Shown: positions 26,960-36,800 of the stretch, piece after piece
Layout of the letters: the number at the start of each line of letters is the position of its first letter
Numbering within the stretch: the first letter of the stretch is position 1
From: Crocinitomicaceae bacterium
GTDB taxonomy: Bacteria > Bacteroidota > Bacteroidia > Flavobacteriales_D > Crocinitomicaceae
Assembly (NCBI GenBank): GCA_020635955.1
Contig: JACJYW010000005.1
Location: forward strand, 1 to 64,000
Direction of reading: 5' to 3'
DNA: 64,000 nucleotides
The notes under the pieces: generated by a model
The model's database searches: none
The model's input: the letters and a program-made list of their open reading frames with translations, nothing else
Told to the model about the DNA's origin: nothing
Program-made: the position numbers and the translations under genes

Positions 26960-26975
26960 TGTTTCACGTGAAACA
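26960..26975. promoter_or_regulatory. parS site 2 (ParB binding), in the ybeY-mnmG gap
   Basis: A second identical TGTTTCACGTGAAACA palindrome, 44 bp (centre to centre) from site 1 and 18 bp before the mnmG ATG. Two exact 16-mers this close cannot reasonably be chance. A ParB loading zone at the mnmG ribosome-binding region could also affect mnmG expression. Confidence 0.93.
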
Positions 26976-26993
26976 TTTTAAAAGGAATTTCGA

Positions 26994-28868
26994 ATGTTGC
27001 CAAAATATGACATTATTGTAGTTGGAGGAGGACATGCCGGATGTGAGGCGGCCTATGCGGCGGCCAAAATGGGCTCGCAGGTTTTGTTGGTCACAATGAA
27101 CTTGCAGAACATTGCACAGATGTCTTGTAATCCTGCCATGGGTGGGGTGGCAAAAGGTCAAATTGTTCGAGAGATTGATGCGCTGGGTGGTGGCTCAGGA
27201 AAAGTAACTGATCGATCTGCCATTCAATTCAAGATGTTGAATCTTTCGAAAGGACCTGCCATGTGGTCACCGAGAACTCAGAATGACAGAATGCGTTTTG
27301 CTGAGGAATGGAGATTGCAATTAGAGCGAACAGACAATGTTCATTTTTGGCAAGATATGGTGAACGGTTTGATTGTTGAAGAAGGAAAATTAAAAGGGGT
27401 AAAAACAGTAATGGGTCAGGAAATTTTTTCTGATGCCGTTGTTCTAACGAATGGAACTTTTTTGAATGGTTTGATTCATCTGGGTGAGAAAAATTTTAAA
27501 GGAGGAAGATCTGGTGAGGGAGCAAGTTATGGAATTACGGAGCAATTAATTGAGCTCGGTTTCGAAGCAGGTAGAATGAAAACCGGAACCCCTCCAAGAG
27601 TTGATGGTAGATCTTTGGATTATTCAAAAATGGAGGAGCAGCCCGGTGATGAAAATCCCTCTAAGTTTTCTTATTCAAATGACACCTCCTCTTTAGCAGA
27701 GCAAAGAAGTTGTTATATCACATATACAAATGATCTGACTCATGAAATATTGAGATCAGGTTTCGATCGTTCTCCAATGTTCAATGGTGCAATTAAAAGT
27801 GTTGGGCCAAGATATTGTCCTTCAATTGAAGATAAGATAAATCGTTTTGCCGAAAGAAATCGTCATCAAATTTTTGTTGAGCCTGAAGGTTGGAATACGG
27901 TTGAAGTTTATGTTAATGGGTTTTCTACTTCGTTGCCGGAAGAGGTACAGTATGAAGCATTAAAAACTATTCCTGGTTTTGAGAACGTGAAAATGTTCAG
28001 GCCTGGATATGCAATCGAATATGATTATTTTCCACCAACTCAATTGAAGCATTCCTTGGAAACCAAATTGGTTGATAATTTATTTTTTGCAGGGCAAATT
28101 AACGGAACAACCGGTTATGAAGAAGCGGCTTCACAAGGTTTAATGGCGGGAATAAATGCTCATTTGAAATTGGTTGGTAAGAAACCTTTTGTCTTAAGCA
28201 GGTCAGATGCATATATTGGTGTGTTAATAGATGATTTGATTACAAAAGGAACAAAGGAGCCTTATAGAATGTTTACCTCTAGAGCAGAGTTCCGTATTCT
28301 ATTAAGACAAGATAATGCAGATCTTAGATTGACTAAGTTGGGTCATGATATTGGATTGGCCTCAGATGATCAATTGAAAAAAGTAGAAGACAAAATAAGA
28401 GTGACGAATTCTATAAAGGATCTTTTGAAAAAAGTGAGTTTATCTCCTGAAGAAGTAAACCCTTTATTAGAAGAGAGGAGGTCAGCTTTGATCAAACAGA
28501 AGCAAAAGGCAAATTCTATTTTGCTAAGACCCCATATTACCCTGGATGATATTCGTAGTGTTTCTGAATTTTTAAATGCGAAGCTTACGGAGATTGATGA
28601 AGGAAATGCTGATGCATTAATTCAAGCTGAGATCCAGATTAAATATGATGGATATATAAGTCGTGAACAAGAAAATGCGTTAAAGTTAAATCGATTGGAA
28701 GAAGTTAAAATTCCTCCTTATACTGATTACAGTTCGTTGTCTTCTTTGTCGGCTGAAGCTGTAGAGAAACTTACTAAGATCCAACCGACAACTATTGGGC
28801 AGGCAAGCAGAATTTCTGGTGTGTCTCCTTCTGATGTTTCCATATTGCTAGTCTATCTTGGTAGATAG
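26994..28868 (+). CDS. mnmG: tRNA uridine 5-carboxymethylaminomethyl modification enzyme
   Basis: A 624-residue MnmG (GidA), full length. With MnmE it installs the cmnm5 group on U34 of certain tRNAs, using FAD, NADH and methylene-tetrahydrofolate. The FAD-binding Rossmann motif VVGGGHAGCEAA is at residues 10-21. Other family blocks are MSCNPAMGGVAKGQIVREIDALGG (read in part), RSGEGASYG, GRMKTGTPPRVDGRS, FFAGQINGTTGYEEAASQG and SRAEFRILLRQDNAD. The C-terminal helical domain ends in IQPTTIGQASRISGVSPSDVSILLVYLGR, important for MnmE binding. The gene sits just after two parS sites, consistent with the origin-proximal location of mnmG in many bacteria. Confidence 0.97.
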   Translation: MLPKYDIIVVGGGHAGCEAAYAAAKMGSQVLLVTMNLQNIAQMSCNPAMGGVAKGQIVREIDALGGGSGKVTDRSAIQFKMLNLSKGPAMWSPRTQNDRMRFAEEWRLQLERTDNVHFWQDMVNGLIVEEGKLKGVKTVMGQEIFSDAVVLTNGTFLNGLIHLGEKNFKGGRSGEGASYGITEQLIELGFEAGRMKTGTPPRVDGRSLDYSKMEEQPGDENPSKFSYSNDTSSLAEQRSCYITYTNDLTHEILRSGFDRSPMFNGAIKSVGPRYCPSIEDKINRFAERNRHQIFVEPEGWNTVEVYVNGFSTSLPEEVQYEALKTIPGFENVKMFRPGYAIEYDYFPPTQLKHSLETKLVDNLFFAGQINGTTGYEEAASQGLMAGINAHLKLVGKKPFVLSRSDAYIGVLIDDLITKGTKEPYRMFTSRAEFRILLRQDNADLRLTKLGHDIGLASDDQLKKVEDKIRVTNSIKDLLKKVSLSPEEVNPLLEERRSALIKQKQKANSILLRPHITLDDIRSVSEFLNAKLTEIDEGNADALIQAEIQIKYDGYISREQENALKLNRLEEVKIPPYTDYSSLSSLSAEAVEKLTKIQPTTIGQASRISGVSPSDVSILLVYLGR

Positions 28869-29094
28869 GATATTTTCTTAGTTATTATTGTTTAAAATGA
28901 GACGATTTCTGCATTAGAGGCCTTGTGTTTGATTAATATTTTCAAATGGGGTTGGTCTATCAAAATTATTCAAAAACGCCTTAAACAGCTTTATTTAAGC
29001 CCGGGTTGTTTATACATCTAAAGTGTTGTAAATGAACAAGATATATTGAAAAAATGTGTTTTTAGGACACAAGAACGTAATAGACTACGTTTTG

Positions 29095-29835
29095 CTATCG
29101 TCTTTCTTCTTCTTCGCCCTCCAAAATTTCTTTTTCCTGTTCGGATGAATTTTTATCTGAATTATTTTTCTTGAAAATACTTTTATATAATTCAATGGGA
29201 TTAATGCTTAATCCGAAACCATAAAATGCAGTTCTAAATGCACGTTTAATTTCCGGTTGTGTATTAAATGCAATACGATATCCTCCAGAGACTCTAAAGG
29301 CTAACCAGGTTAATGGATAGAATTTAACTTGCACTGAAGGTAATAATGCACTAAACCCTTGTGAAACGAATTGTGGATAGGCGCCCAGAGTGTCCTTGTA
29401 AGTTCCTGTAATGCTACCACCACCAAGGTGAACGGGAAAGGAAACATCCCACCATCTGGTTTTAAAGAATACACGCTCATAGAAAATTGAGCTATAACCA
29501 AGGGAAAATCGTATTTCCTTATCTACCAGGTCTTGATCAGCTTTGCCCACAACAACATCATGGAAAACAAGGTTTTTATTTAATTGATAAAAGCCAATGC
29601 CAAAGCGGTGTACTCCTTTGTATATGGCCCCTATTTTAATTCCTCCTATTTTAATTTTAGTTCCGGCGAAGTAGGATCTTCGAGCATCTAGGCCGATCAA
29701 TAGATTCCATTTTTTATCTCCATATGATTTAGGGAAAAGCTCTAATTTTTTGGTGGATTTAAGTGAATCCTGTCCAAAAGATTGAAATGAAGTGACCGTG
29801 ATGAATAATAATATGGTCGTAAGTACTTTGAGCAT
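29095..29835 (-). CDS. Predicted outer-membrane beta-barrel protein, unrecognised
   Basis: A 246-residue protein with a signal peptide (MLKVLTTILLFITVTSFQSFGQ). The mature part has many alternating aromatic/hydrophobic strands separated by short loops (for example IGLDARRSYFAGTKIKIGG, HRFGIGFYQLNK, RWWDVSFPVHLGGG), the pattern of a small outer-membrane barrel. The C-terminus after about residue 215 is charged and low in complexity (Lys/Asn/Glu-rich). Its ATG overlaps the topB stop (TAATG), so it is co-transcribed with topB, although no functional link is obvious. Function unknown. Confidence 0.65.
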   Translation of the reverse strand: MLKVLTTILLFITVTSFQSFGQDSLKSTKKLELFPKSYGDKKWNLLIGLDARRSYFAGTKIKIGGIKIGAIYKGVHRFGIGFYQLNKNLVFHDVVVGKADQDLVDKEIRFSLGYSSIFYERVFFKTRWWDVSFPVHLGGGSITGTYKDTLGAYPQFVSQGFSALLPSVQVKFYPLTWLAFRVSGGYRIAFNTQPEIKRAFRTAFYGFGLSINPIELYKSIFKKNNSDKNSSEQEKEILEGEEEERR

Positions 29836-31916
29836 TATTCCTCAAGTTCTATGTTGAAATCGGGAGTGAAAACCAGTTTTCCGTTCTTTTTCGTCTCTGA
29901 TCCGGGAATGACAAAACCTTTTATTAGGGTTGTTTTGCCCTTTGAAACAAGATCAGTTAACTGTTTGTCAGTCAGTTTTTTACCCAAAAACGAAAATGGT
30001 ATTAAAAAATTGCATCCATTGCTGTGTCTTGAGCAACCATAAGCAGATTTACCTTTAATGATCGTTCCCTCTTTGCATTTTGGACATTCCTGATCTTCAA
30101 TGCCTTCTGAAACGACTTTTTTAGTTTTATCTGGGACAACGGCAATGGTTTTATCGTCATCTAACTTTACCTGATTGGTAATGTCTACCACCATTTCGAT
30201 TAGCTCTTGTTTGAATTGATCAACTTGATACTCTCCCTTTTCTATTTGCCGTAGTTTATATTCCCATTGACCCGTTAATTCTGGAGATTTTAGAAGATCT
30301 GATTTAATGGTGTCAATCAGTTGTATACCTGTAATTGTGGCATGTATGTTCTTCTTTTTCTTCTCTATATACCTGCGTCTAAAAAGAGTTTCAATGATTG
30401 CTGCTCGTGTTGAAGGTCGGCCGATTCCGTTCTCTTTCATTGCATCTCTCAACTCATCATCATCTACATTTTTACCGGCAGTTTCCATTGCTCTTAGTAA
30501 AGTAGCTTCAGTGAAATACTTTGGAGGACGGGTTTCTTTTTCCTGAATTTCTGGTTCATGAGGACCCTTTTCTCCCTCAGTGAATTCAGGCATAATGTTC
30601 TCCTCATTGTTGTCCGTTTCTTCTTTTTGTTCACCTGTGTAGACAACTCTCCATCCGGGTTCAATGATCTGTTTACCTGTTGCTTTAAATTCTACCTGAT
30701 CAACTTTTCCGAGTACCGTTGTATTCGACACCAAACAATCATCATAGAACACCGAAATAAAGCGTTTGGATACAGTATTGTAGATCTTTTGTTCATCAGG
30801 AGTGATTCCGGATGGAACTATTCCTGTTGGTATTATTGCATGGTGATCGGTAACCTTTTTGTCATCAAATACTTTCTTCGATTTTCTTATGGGTTCTTTT
30901 AATAGAGGCTCGGTTAATCCTGAAAAGTATTTAAGTCCCTGTAAAATTTTCGGCACTTTTGGGTAGATATCTTCAGAAAGATAAGTGGTATCAACCCTTG
31001 GATAGGTCACCAATTTCTTCTCGTAAAGGCTCTGAATTAACTTTAAAGTCTGATCAGCTGAGAAAGCAAATTTGTTATTGGCTTCAACTTGCAAAGAAGT
31101 CAGATCGAACAATCTAGGAGGCTGTTCCTTCCCTTCTTTTTGCTCATAGGAGGCAATTTCAAATTCCTTACCCTTAACATATTCAATGGCCGCCTGGGCT
31201 TTTTCTAGTGACTTTAAACGACCTACAGTAGCAGAGAACAGTACTTCTCTATAGATCGTCTTTAATTCCCAATATTTTTCAGGTTTAAAATGATCGATTT
31301 CTTTTTGACGCTCTACGATCATTGCCAAGGTAGGCGTTTGTACCCTCCCAATAGAAAGAACCTGTCGTTCTTGTCCATATTTTAGTGTGTACAAACGTGT
31401 GGCGTTCATTCCTAACAACCAATCTCCAATGGCTCTTGAACTGCCCGCCGCGTAAAGGTTGTTAAAGTCTTTGCCATCTCTTAAATGATCAAAGCCTTCT
31501 TTTATTGCCTCTTCTGTAAGTGAGGAGATCCACAGGCGTTTTACAGGCTTGTCATTTTTGGCTTTTAATAGTACCCATTGCTGTATTAATTCTCCTTCCT
31601 GGCCAGCATCACCACAGTTTATGACCTCTTCACATCTTCCAACTAAATTTTCAATAGTTCTGAATTGTTTTTGGACACCTTGATCTTCCATTACTTTGAT
31701 GCTGAATTTGGAGGGGATCATAGGTAATGTAGCTAGATTCCACCACTTCCAAACACTGGTGTAATCATGTGGTTCCTTCAACGTACACAAATGTCCAAAG
31801 GTCCATGAAACCCAATAACCATTACCTTCAAAATAGCCATCCTTCTTGGTGTTCGCACCTAGAATTACGGCAATTTCCTTAGCAACACTTGGTTTCTCTG
31901 CTATGCAAAGTTTCAT
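29835..31916 (-). CDS. topB: DNA topoisomerase III
   Basis: A 693-residue type IA topoisomerase that passes single strands and decatenates DNA. The N-terminal TOPRIM domain starts MKLCIAEKPSVAKEIA and has the acidic NCGDAGQEGELIQQW metal motif near 100-113. SIGRVQTPTLAMIVERQ follows, and the catalytic Tyr is at about residue 305 in KLVTYPRVDTTYLSED. The C-terminal part (about 610-690) has a Cys-containing zinc-ribbon-like remnant, DQECPKCKEGTIIKGKSAYGC (in part), and a Topo_Zn-like tail. It is the third gene of a thyA-folA-topB operon (11 bp after folA) and overlaps the outer-membrane protein gene. Confidence 0.95.
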   Translation of the reverse strand: MKLCIAEKPSVAKEIAVILGANTKKDGYFEGNGYWVSWTFGHLCTLKEPHDYTSVWKWWNLATLPMIPSKFSIKVMEDQGVQKQFRTIENLVGRCEEVINCGDAGQEGELIQQWVLLKAKNDKPVKRLWISSLTEEAIKEGFDHLRDGKDFNNLYAAGSSRAIGDWLLGMNATRLYTLKYGQERQVLSIGRVQTPTLAMIVERQKEIDHFKPEKYWELKTIYREVLFSATVGRLKSLEKAQAAIEYVKGKEFEIASYEQKEGKEQPPRLFDLTSLQVEANNKFAFSADQTLKLIQSLYEKKLVTYPRVDTTYLSEDIYPKVPKILQGLKYFSGLTEPLLKEPIRKSKKVFDDKKVTDHHAIIPTGIVPSGITPDEQKIYNTVSKRFISVFYDDCLVSNTTVLGKVDQVEFKATGKQIIEPGWRVVYTGEQKEETDNNEENIMPEFTEGEKGPHEPEIQEKETRPPKYFTEATLLRAMETAGKNVDDDELRDAMKENGIGRPSTRAAIIETLFRRRYIEKKKKNIHATITGIQLIDTIKSDLLKSPELTGQWEYKLRQIEKGEYQVDQFKQELIEMVVDITNQVKLDDDKTIAVVPDKTKKVVSEGIEDQECPKCKEGTIIKGKSAYGCSRHSNGCNFLIPFSFLGKKLTDKQLTDLVSKGKTTLIKGFVIPGSETKKNGKLVFTPDFNIELEE

Positions 31917-31927
31917 GTGATAAAAAA

Positions 31928-32428
31928 CTATTTTTTAGTGTACTTCCACACTTTAAAAGAATGTGGATTTTTTTCATCTGTTGGATGATCCATGATCATT
32001 TCGCTGGTCCAACCTGATTCATCAAATTCGGGAAAAAAGGTGTCCGCGTCAAAAGAGGCGTCAATTTTTGTAATGTACATTTGGTCAATGAGATCGTGAT
32101 CCAATGCGTATTTATAGATTTGACCTCCTCCAATTATGTAGGTGTCGCGGGGATCATTTTTATAAGCCGAAATAGCTTCTTCTATTGTATTATAGGCCAC
32201 ACAGCCTTCATCAGTAAAGGAAGTGTCACGTGAAACAACCACGTTTAATCTGTCAGACAATGGACGATATTTATCTGGTATTGAATTCCAGTTTCTGCGT
32301 CCCATGATCACAATATTACCTTTAGTTGTTTCAGTAAAAAAGCACATGTCTGCTGGTAGATGCCAAATCAGATCATTGTCTTTACCAATGGCTCTATTGG
32401 ACGCTATTGCAACAATTAATTTTACCAT
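31928..32428 (-). CDS. folA: Dihydrofolate reductase
   Basis: A 166-residue DHFR, full length, reducing dihydrofolate to tetrahydrofolate with NADPH. Visible features are the N-terminal strand VKLIVAIASNRAIGKDNDLIWHLP (in part; Met20-loop region with the catalytic acidic residue and the W-H-L-P motif), the nucleotide-binding IVIMGRRNWNSIP, and the YIIGGGQIYKYAL segment. It begins 3 bp after thyA, the classical thyA-folA pair, which recycles the dihydrofolate that ThyA makes. A near-perfect parS-like sequence overlaps its codons for VVVSRDTS at 32222-32237. Confidence 0.96.
   Translation of the reverse strand: MVKLIVAIASNRAIGKDNDLIWHLPADMCFFTETTKGNIVIMGRRNWNSIPDKYRPLSDRLNVVVSRDTSFTDEGCVAYNTIEEAISAYKNDPRDTYIIGGGQIYKYALDHDLIDQMYITKIDASFDADTFFPEFDESGWTSEMIMDHPTDEKNPHSFKVWKYTKK
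32222..32237. promoter_or_regulatory. Degenerate parS-like sequence within folA
   Basis: AGTGTCACGTGAAACA matches the parS 16-mer at 14 of 16 positions, including the whole TCACGTGAAACA right half. It sits in the folA codons for VSRDT, a segment common in dihydrofolate reductases, so it may be coincidental. It lies about 5.3 kb from the two perfect sites. Confidence 0.35.
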
Positions 32429-32431
32429 TTT

Positions 32432-33256
32432 TTATACCGCAACCTCTCCTTTAATGTGTGGATGAAATTCATATCCAACTAATTCGAAATCTTCGAAATC
32501 AAAATCATAAATGTTTTTAATGGCTGGATTCATTTTCATGACTGGAAGAGGCTTAGGGTCTCTACTCAATTGAAGATCAACTTGTTCCGTGTGGTTACTG
32601 TACATGTGAACATCTCCAAAGGTATGTACAAAATCACCTGCCTCAAGATCACAAACTTGTGCTACCATCATGGTTAGCAAAGCATAAGAAGCGATATTAA
32701 ATGGCACCCCTAAAAACACGTCTGCACTGCGTTGATATAGCTGACAAGATAGTTTTCCGTTAGCCACATAAAACTGAAAAAAGGCGTGACACGGAGGTAA
32801 AGCAGCTTTACCATTTGCCACATTCTCAGCAAATGAAACAGAAGTGTTAGGCATCACAGAAGGGTTCCAGGCTGAAACCATTAATCTTCTACTGTCAGGA
32901 TTTCTTTTGATCTGTTCAATAACATCAGTCAATTGATCAATTCCTTCACCGTTCCAGTTGCGCCATTGAGCGCCATAAACCGGACCCAGATCTCCATTTT
33001 CATTCGCCCACTCGTTCCAAATTCGAACGCCATTATCATTCAAATATTGAATGTTTGTGTCACCCTTTATAAACCAAAGTAGTTCATAAACAATAGATTT
33101 CAAATGCAGTTTCTTGGTCGTTACCATTGGAAATCCCTTAGATAGATCAAAACGCATCTGATAACCAAAGACGCTTTTGGTTCCAGTTCCGGTACGGTCC
33201 TCTTTAACCGCCCCATTTTCTTTTATATGCTTAAGAAGGTCAAGGTATTGTTGCAT
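32432..33256 (-). CDS. thyA: Thymidylate synthase
   Basis: A 274-residue ThyA, converting dUMP to dTMP with methylene-tetrahydrofolate. The catalytic Cys is about residue 156 in LPPCHAFFQFYV. Other hallmarks are the phosphate-binding Arg regions (EDRTGTGTKSVFG near the N-terminus and NPDSRRLMVSAWNP), YQRSADVFLGVPFNIASYALL, and HMYSNHTEQV. It leads the thyA-folA-topB-outer membrane protein operon. The product dihydrofolate is reduced by the next gene. Confidence 0.97.
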   Translation of the reverse strand: MQQYLDLLKHIKENGAVKEDRTGTGTKSVFGYQMRFDLSKGFPMVTTKKLHLKSIVYELLWFIKGDTNIQYLNDNGVRIWNEWANENGDLGPVYGAQWRNWNGEGIDQLTDVIEQIKRNPDSRRLMVSAWNPSVMPNTSVSFAENVANGKAALPPCHAFFQFYVANGKLSCQLYQRSADVFLGVPFNIASYALLTMMVAQVCDLEAGDFVHTFGDVHMYSNHTEQVDLQLSRDPKPLPVMKMNPAIKNIYDFDFEDFELVGYEFHPHIKGEVAV

Positions 33257-33346
33257 GTAAGAAATTTTAACTCATAAAATTAAGGAAATGAGGGCTCAAT
33301 TTCTTTAACACTTTTGTATAAGATTTAAAATTTTTTCAACACTAGC

Positions 33347-33377
33347 TTGGAGTTGTGTTTATGAAATCTTACTTTAG
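33347..33377 (+). promoter_or_regulatory. Promoter of the small secreted protein gene
   Basis: TTG at 33347-33349 and TACTTTAG at 33370-33377 (one mismatch to TAnnTTTG) are separated by 20 bp, the spacing expected of Bacteroidota housekeeping promoters. Transcription would begin around 33384, about 17 nt before the ATG at 33401. Confidence 0.5.
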
Positions 33378-33400
33378 CTCACCTTAAATCCCTGAGAACC

Positions 33401-33823
33401 ATGAAAAAAGCACTAGTTGTTTTTGGATTATTATTATCCCTAAAAGGTTTAACCTTTGATTTCCCTGAAAAATTTCTTGGTGAATACAATGCTGAGATCG
33501 AATCGTATAAATTCGAATATTCTGATAATTACCATAGAGCTTCTTCTCATTCCATTCGAATAATCTTACAAGAAGATATGGTTTGGTATCAAAGTGGTAA
33601 AGTTACGCTTGAAGGTTCTTACAAGAATGTAAAGAAAGCCGGGGACAATTATACCTTTGATATCAATGTTAATAATAACAGATCGATAGACTTTGATTTT
33701 AATATTGATATCAATAAAAAAACGGGAATCATTATTCTTTCAGGTTTGAATGGTGTACCATCAACCAGAATGATAAAAAAGTTAGACAAGCCTACTAAAA
33801 ATAAAGGATTCGGAAGACTTTAA
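33401..33823 (+). CDS. Small secreted protein of unknown function
   Basis: A 140-residue protein with a signal peptide (MKKALVVFGLLLSLKGLTF). The mature part is beta-rich (FLGEYNAEIESYKFEY, HSIRIILQEDMVWYQSGKVTLEGSY, then alternating strands in an Asn/Asp-rich C-terminal half) and ends in a basic KNKGFGRL tail. It resembles small lipocalin-like or surface-binding beta proteins, but no family was recognised. A good promoter precedes it. It converges with and overlaps the propeller-cyclase gene by 4 bp. Confidence 0.7.
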   Translation: MKKALVVFGLLLSLKGLTFDFPEKFLGEYNAEIESYKFEYSDNYHRASSHSIRIILQEDMVWYQSGKVTLEGSYKNVKKAGDNYTFDINVNNNRSIDFDFNIDINKKTGIIILSGLNGVPSTRMIKKLDKPTKNKGFGRL

Positions 33824-36800
33824 TCTTTGTATTCGTCTCGTTTTAATCTTTCCTTGATCTCTTCAATATTGGCCATTTTTTTAGCTTGACGGCTCTTTAT
33901 GGCGCTTTCTGTGAAGTAGGTGTGTTGTTCCAGGAATTTTATTTGTATTTCATCCCATAAACGATCACTGTTCAATTTTCCATGCTCTCTTAATTCTCTT
34001 CTTAAAAGATCGGCGATAACATGAAAATCGTCTCTACCAAGATAATCCAAATCGGCATCACACATGATCTGTTGTAAATGCGATTGAGGACTTTGAGGTA
34101 TTTCGGTGGATTTTATAAGCCCGTCAATGACGTCAATTTGTTCGTCAGTGTAACCATAACGAGGAAGGATCTCTCTTGCTAAACGCATTCCAATCGCCTC
34201 GTTATTCTCATATTTTTCAATGAATCCAGCATCATGATAAGTAGCGGCAGATTTTAATAAGAACAGGTCCTCATCTGTAATGCCTTCCATGATGGCTAAG
34301 CGCTCAACGGCTTTAGTAACATCTATGGTATGATTAATACTGTGATACAATAATTTTGGGGACAATTGCGTTTCAAGGATCTTCATTATGTGACGTTCAG
34401 CTTTCATATAGTTGATAGAACTATACAAATGAAGGTCAACGATCTTCCAGAATTTCTTGTTTGGGATTAATCCATTGTCGTCTTCAGAAAGCTCTGGTTT
34501 AATGCCTTTAACGCTATACATGTCCAACATCCCTTTGTGCTTGGTTTGGATCTTACCTCTATATGTGCACTCAAAATAAGGAGCTATGTAATCATAGGTG
34601 TTTCCTGAAACATTTACAATGCCTGGTTGTCCGTGCATCTCCATACGCTGAGCCTGGTTTACAGATGCCCCCCAAATGTCATACGCGAATCGCTTTAAAC
34701 CGATAACACCCGCAATTACTTCACCTGTATTAATTCCAATTCTAATGTTCCATGAAGTAGGGTCTTCTTCGGCACGTATGCGCATGAATTCCTTGATCTC
34801 TAAAGCGGCTAACGTTACTTCTATAGCATTACTTTTATTTCGAATGGGAACACCACCAGCACACATATAAGAATCACCAATGGTTTTGATCTTCTCCAGG
34901 TCATATTTTTCTATGATCTCGTCAAACTTTGAGAAATAACCATCTAACTGGTGAACAAGATCCTGTGGCTTCATGTCCTCAGCAATTTTAGAGAACCCAA
35001 CAAAGTCAGTGAACATTACGGATACATTTCTGTAGTAACGGGCTTTAGATCTACCTTTATTCTTTAATTCTTCAGCTGTTCCTTCAGGAAGGATATTCAA
35101 TAATAATTGCTCCACCTTTTCCTTTTCCTTCTCAAGCAACTCATTTTGATGCTCGATCTTAGCGGCTTGAATTTCGGCTCTTTTAGCTTGTTCCTGGATT
35201 TTTTTGTTCTGTTCAGTGATCTGTCTGGTACGTTTTACTACTTCTATTTCAAGACGCACTTTTTGTCTCCTGATCTTATCTACTCTTCTTCTGTAAATGA
35301 CGAATCCTAGCAATGTCAACATTAATATTGCAATGATCCTGAACCACCAGGTAAGCCAAAAGGGAGGAGTTATGACGAGTTTGATGACGGTTGGTTTGTT
35401 AGACCAAACCCCATCTGCACTTTGTGCGAGTACCTTTAATTCATAAGTTCCGTGAGGTATGTTCAGGAAGTTTACTTTGTTTTCGCCCTCCAGTAATGTG
35501 TAATCTTTTTCGTGGCCTTCAAGGATATATTTGAATTTGTTCTTAGTGGGGTTAGAGTAGCTTGTTGCCGCAAATTCAAAGGATAGATCATTCTGAAAAT
35601 ACTCCAGTTGGATTTCTTCGTAATCGGTTATGTTCTCGGCCACAATTTCTTTCTTTTTTGTGCCTTTTGGAGATAGTACAACAGAAGAAATAATCACTTT
35701 AGGTGCATTCGGATTAATGTTGATCTCAGATGGATCGAAAATGTTATATCCGTTAATACCACCATAATAAAGAAGCCCCTTACTTGATTTGAAATAGGCT
35801 CCTGAGTTAAATTCGTTCGATTGCAGCCCGTCTTTAACCGTATAGGTAGTAAAGGTTTCCGTTTGAGGATCAAATTTGGACAATCCTTTGTTGGTACTCA
35901 TCCAAATAAACCCATTGTTATCCTGCAGCAAGCCGTAAATTACATTGTTAGACAAGCCATCTGCTTCTGTCCAGGTTGCGGCTTCATTTGTTTTTAAATT
36001 CAGTCGTTTTAATCCCTCACCGTAGGTTCCTAACCACATATATCCCGGGTCGGTTTGTAAAATTGTAGTGATCTGTCCATTATCCAGGCTGTAGTTATTT
36101 ATAGGATAATGCTTGAATTTATAGGTGCTGTCTGACTTCTCAATAACATTGTAGAGACCCGTGTTACTCGTAACAACCCAAAGTTTATCTGATAGATCTC
36201 TGTAAACTGTTTTAACTGAACCGTCACCCAAACTACCTGACTCGCCAGTGTTTTCATAGAACTGAAATTCCCTGGTTTTCATGTTGAGTATACTTAAGCC
36301 TGATCTGGATCCTATCCAAAGTCTGTCTTCATCAGCTCTGATTATGCTATAAACGCGCACGTTTGATGAGTGCTCATAATTCAGGAATTTAACTCTTTCA
36401 AAGGTGTAACTATCGGCTTCTAATGAATTGATCTTAAGTAGATAAAGGCCATCATCATAACCCAGCCAAATTTCGGATGGGCTAATTACATAGATGCTCA
36501 GTAAGTAATGTTGTTCAAAGTCTGGTCTTAATACATGATAGAATTTGTGCGCTTTTTGACTATAAATCGTGAGGTCTTTCTTCGTCCCGATATAGATGTT
36601 GTTTTCAGAATCTTCTGCGAATGACCAGGCATTATAATCTATCAACCCCTTATCAGGATTGTTATTTAAGGATATGGTTGTAAACCCTTGTTTGAATTTG
36701 TCAAATTTGGATAAGCCTTTTTCAGTCCCTACCCAAATTACACCGGTTTTGTCCTCGAAGATCTCACCTACGGCGTCATCTTTGATGCTAGAATTGTCAT

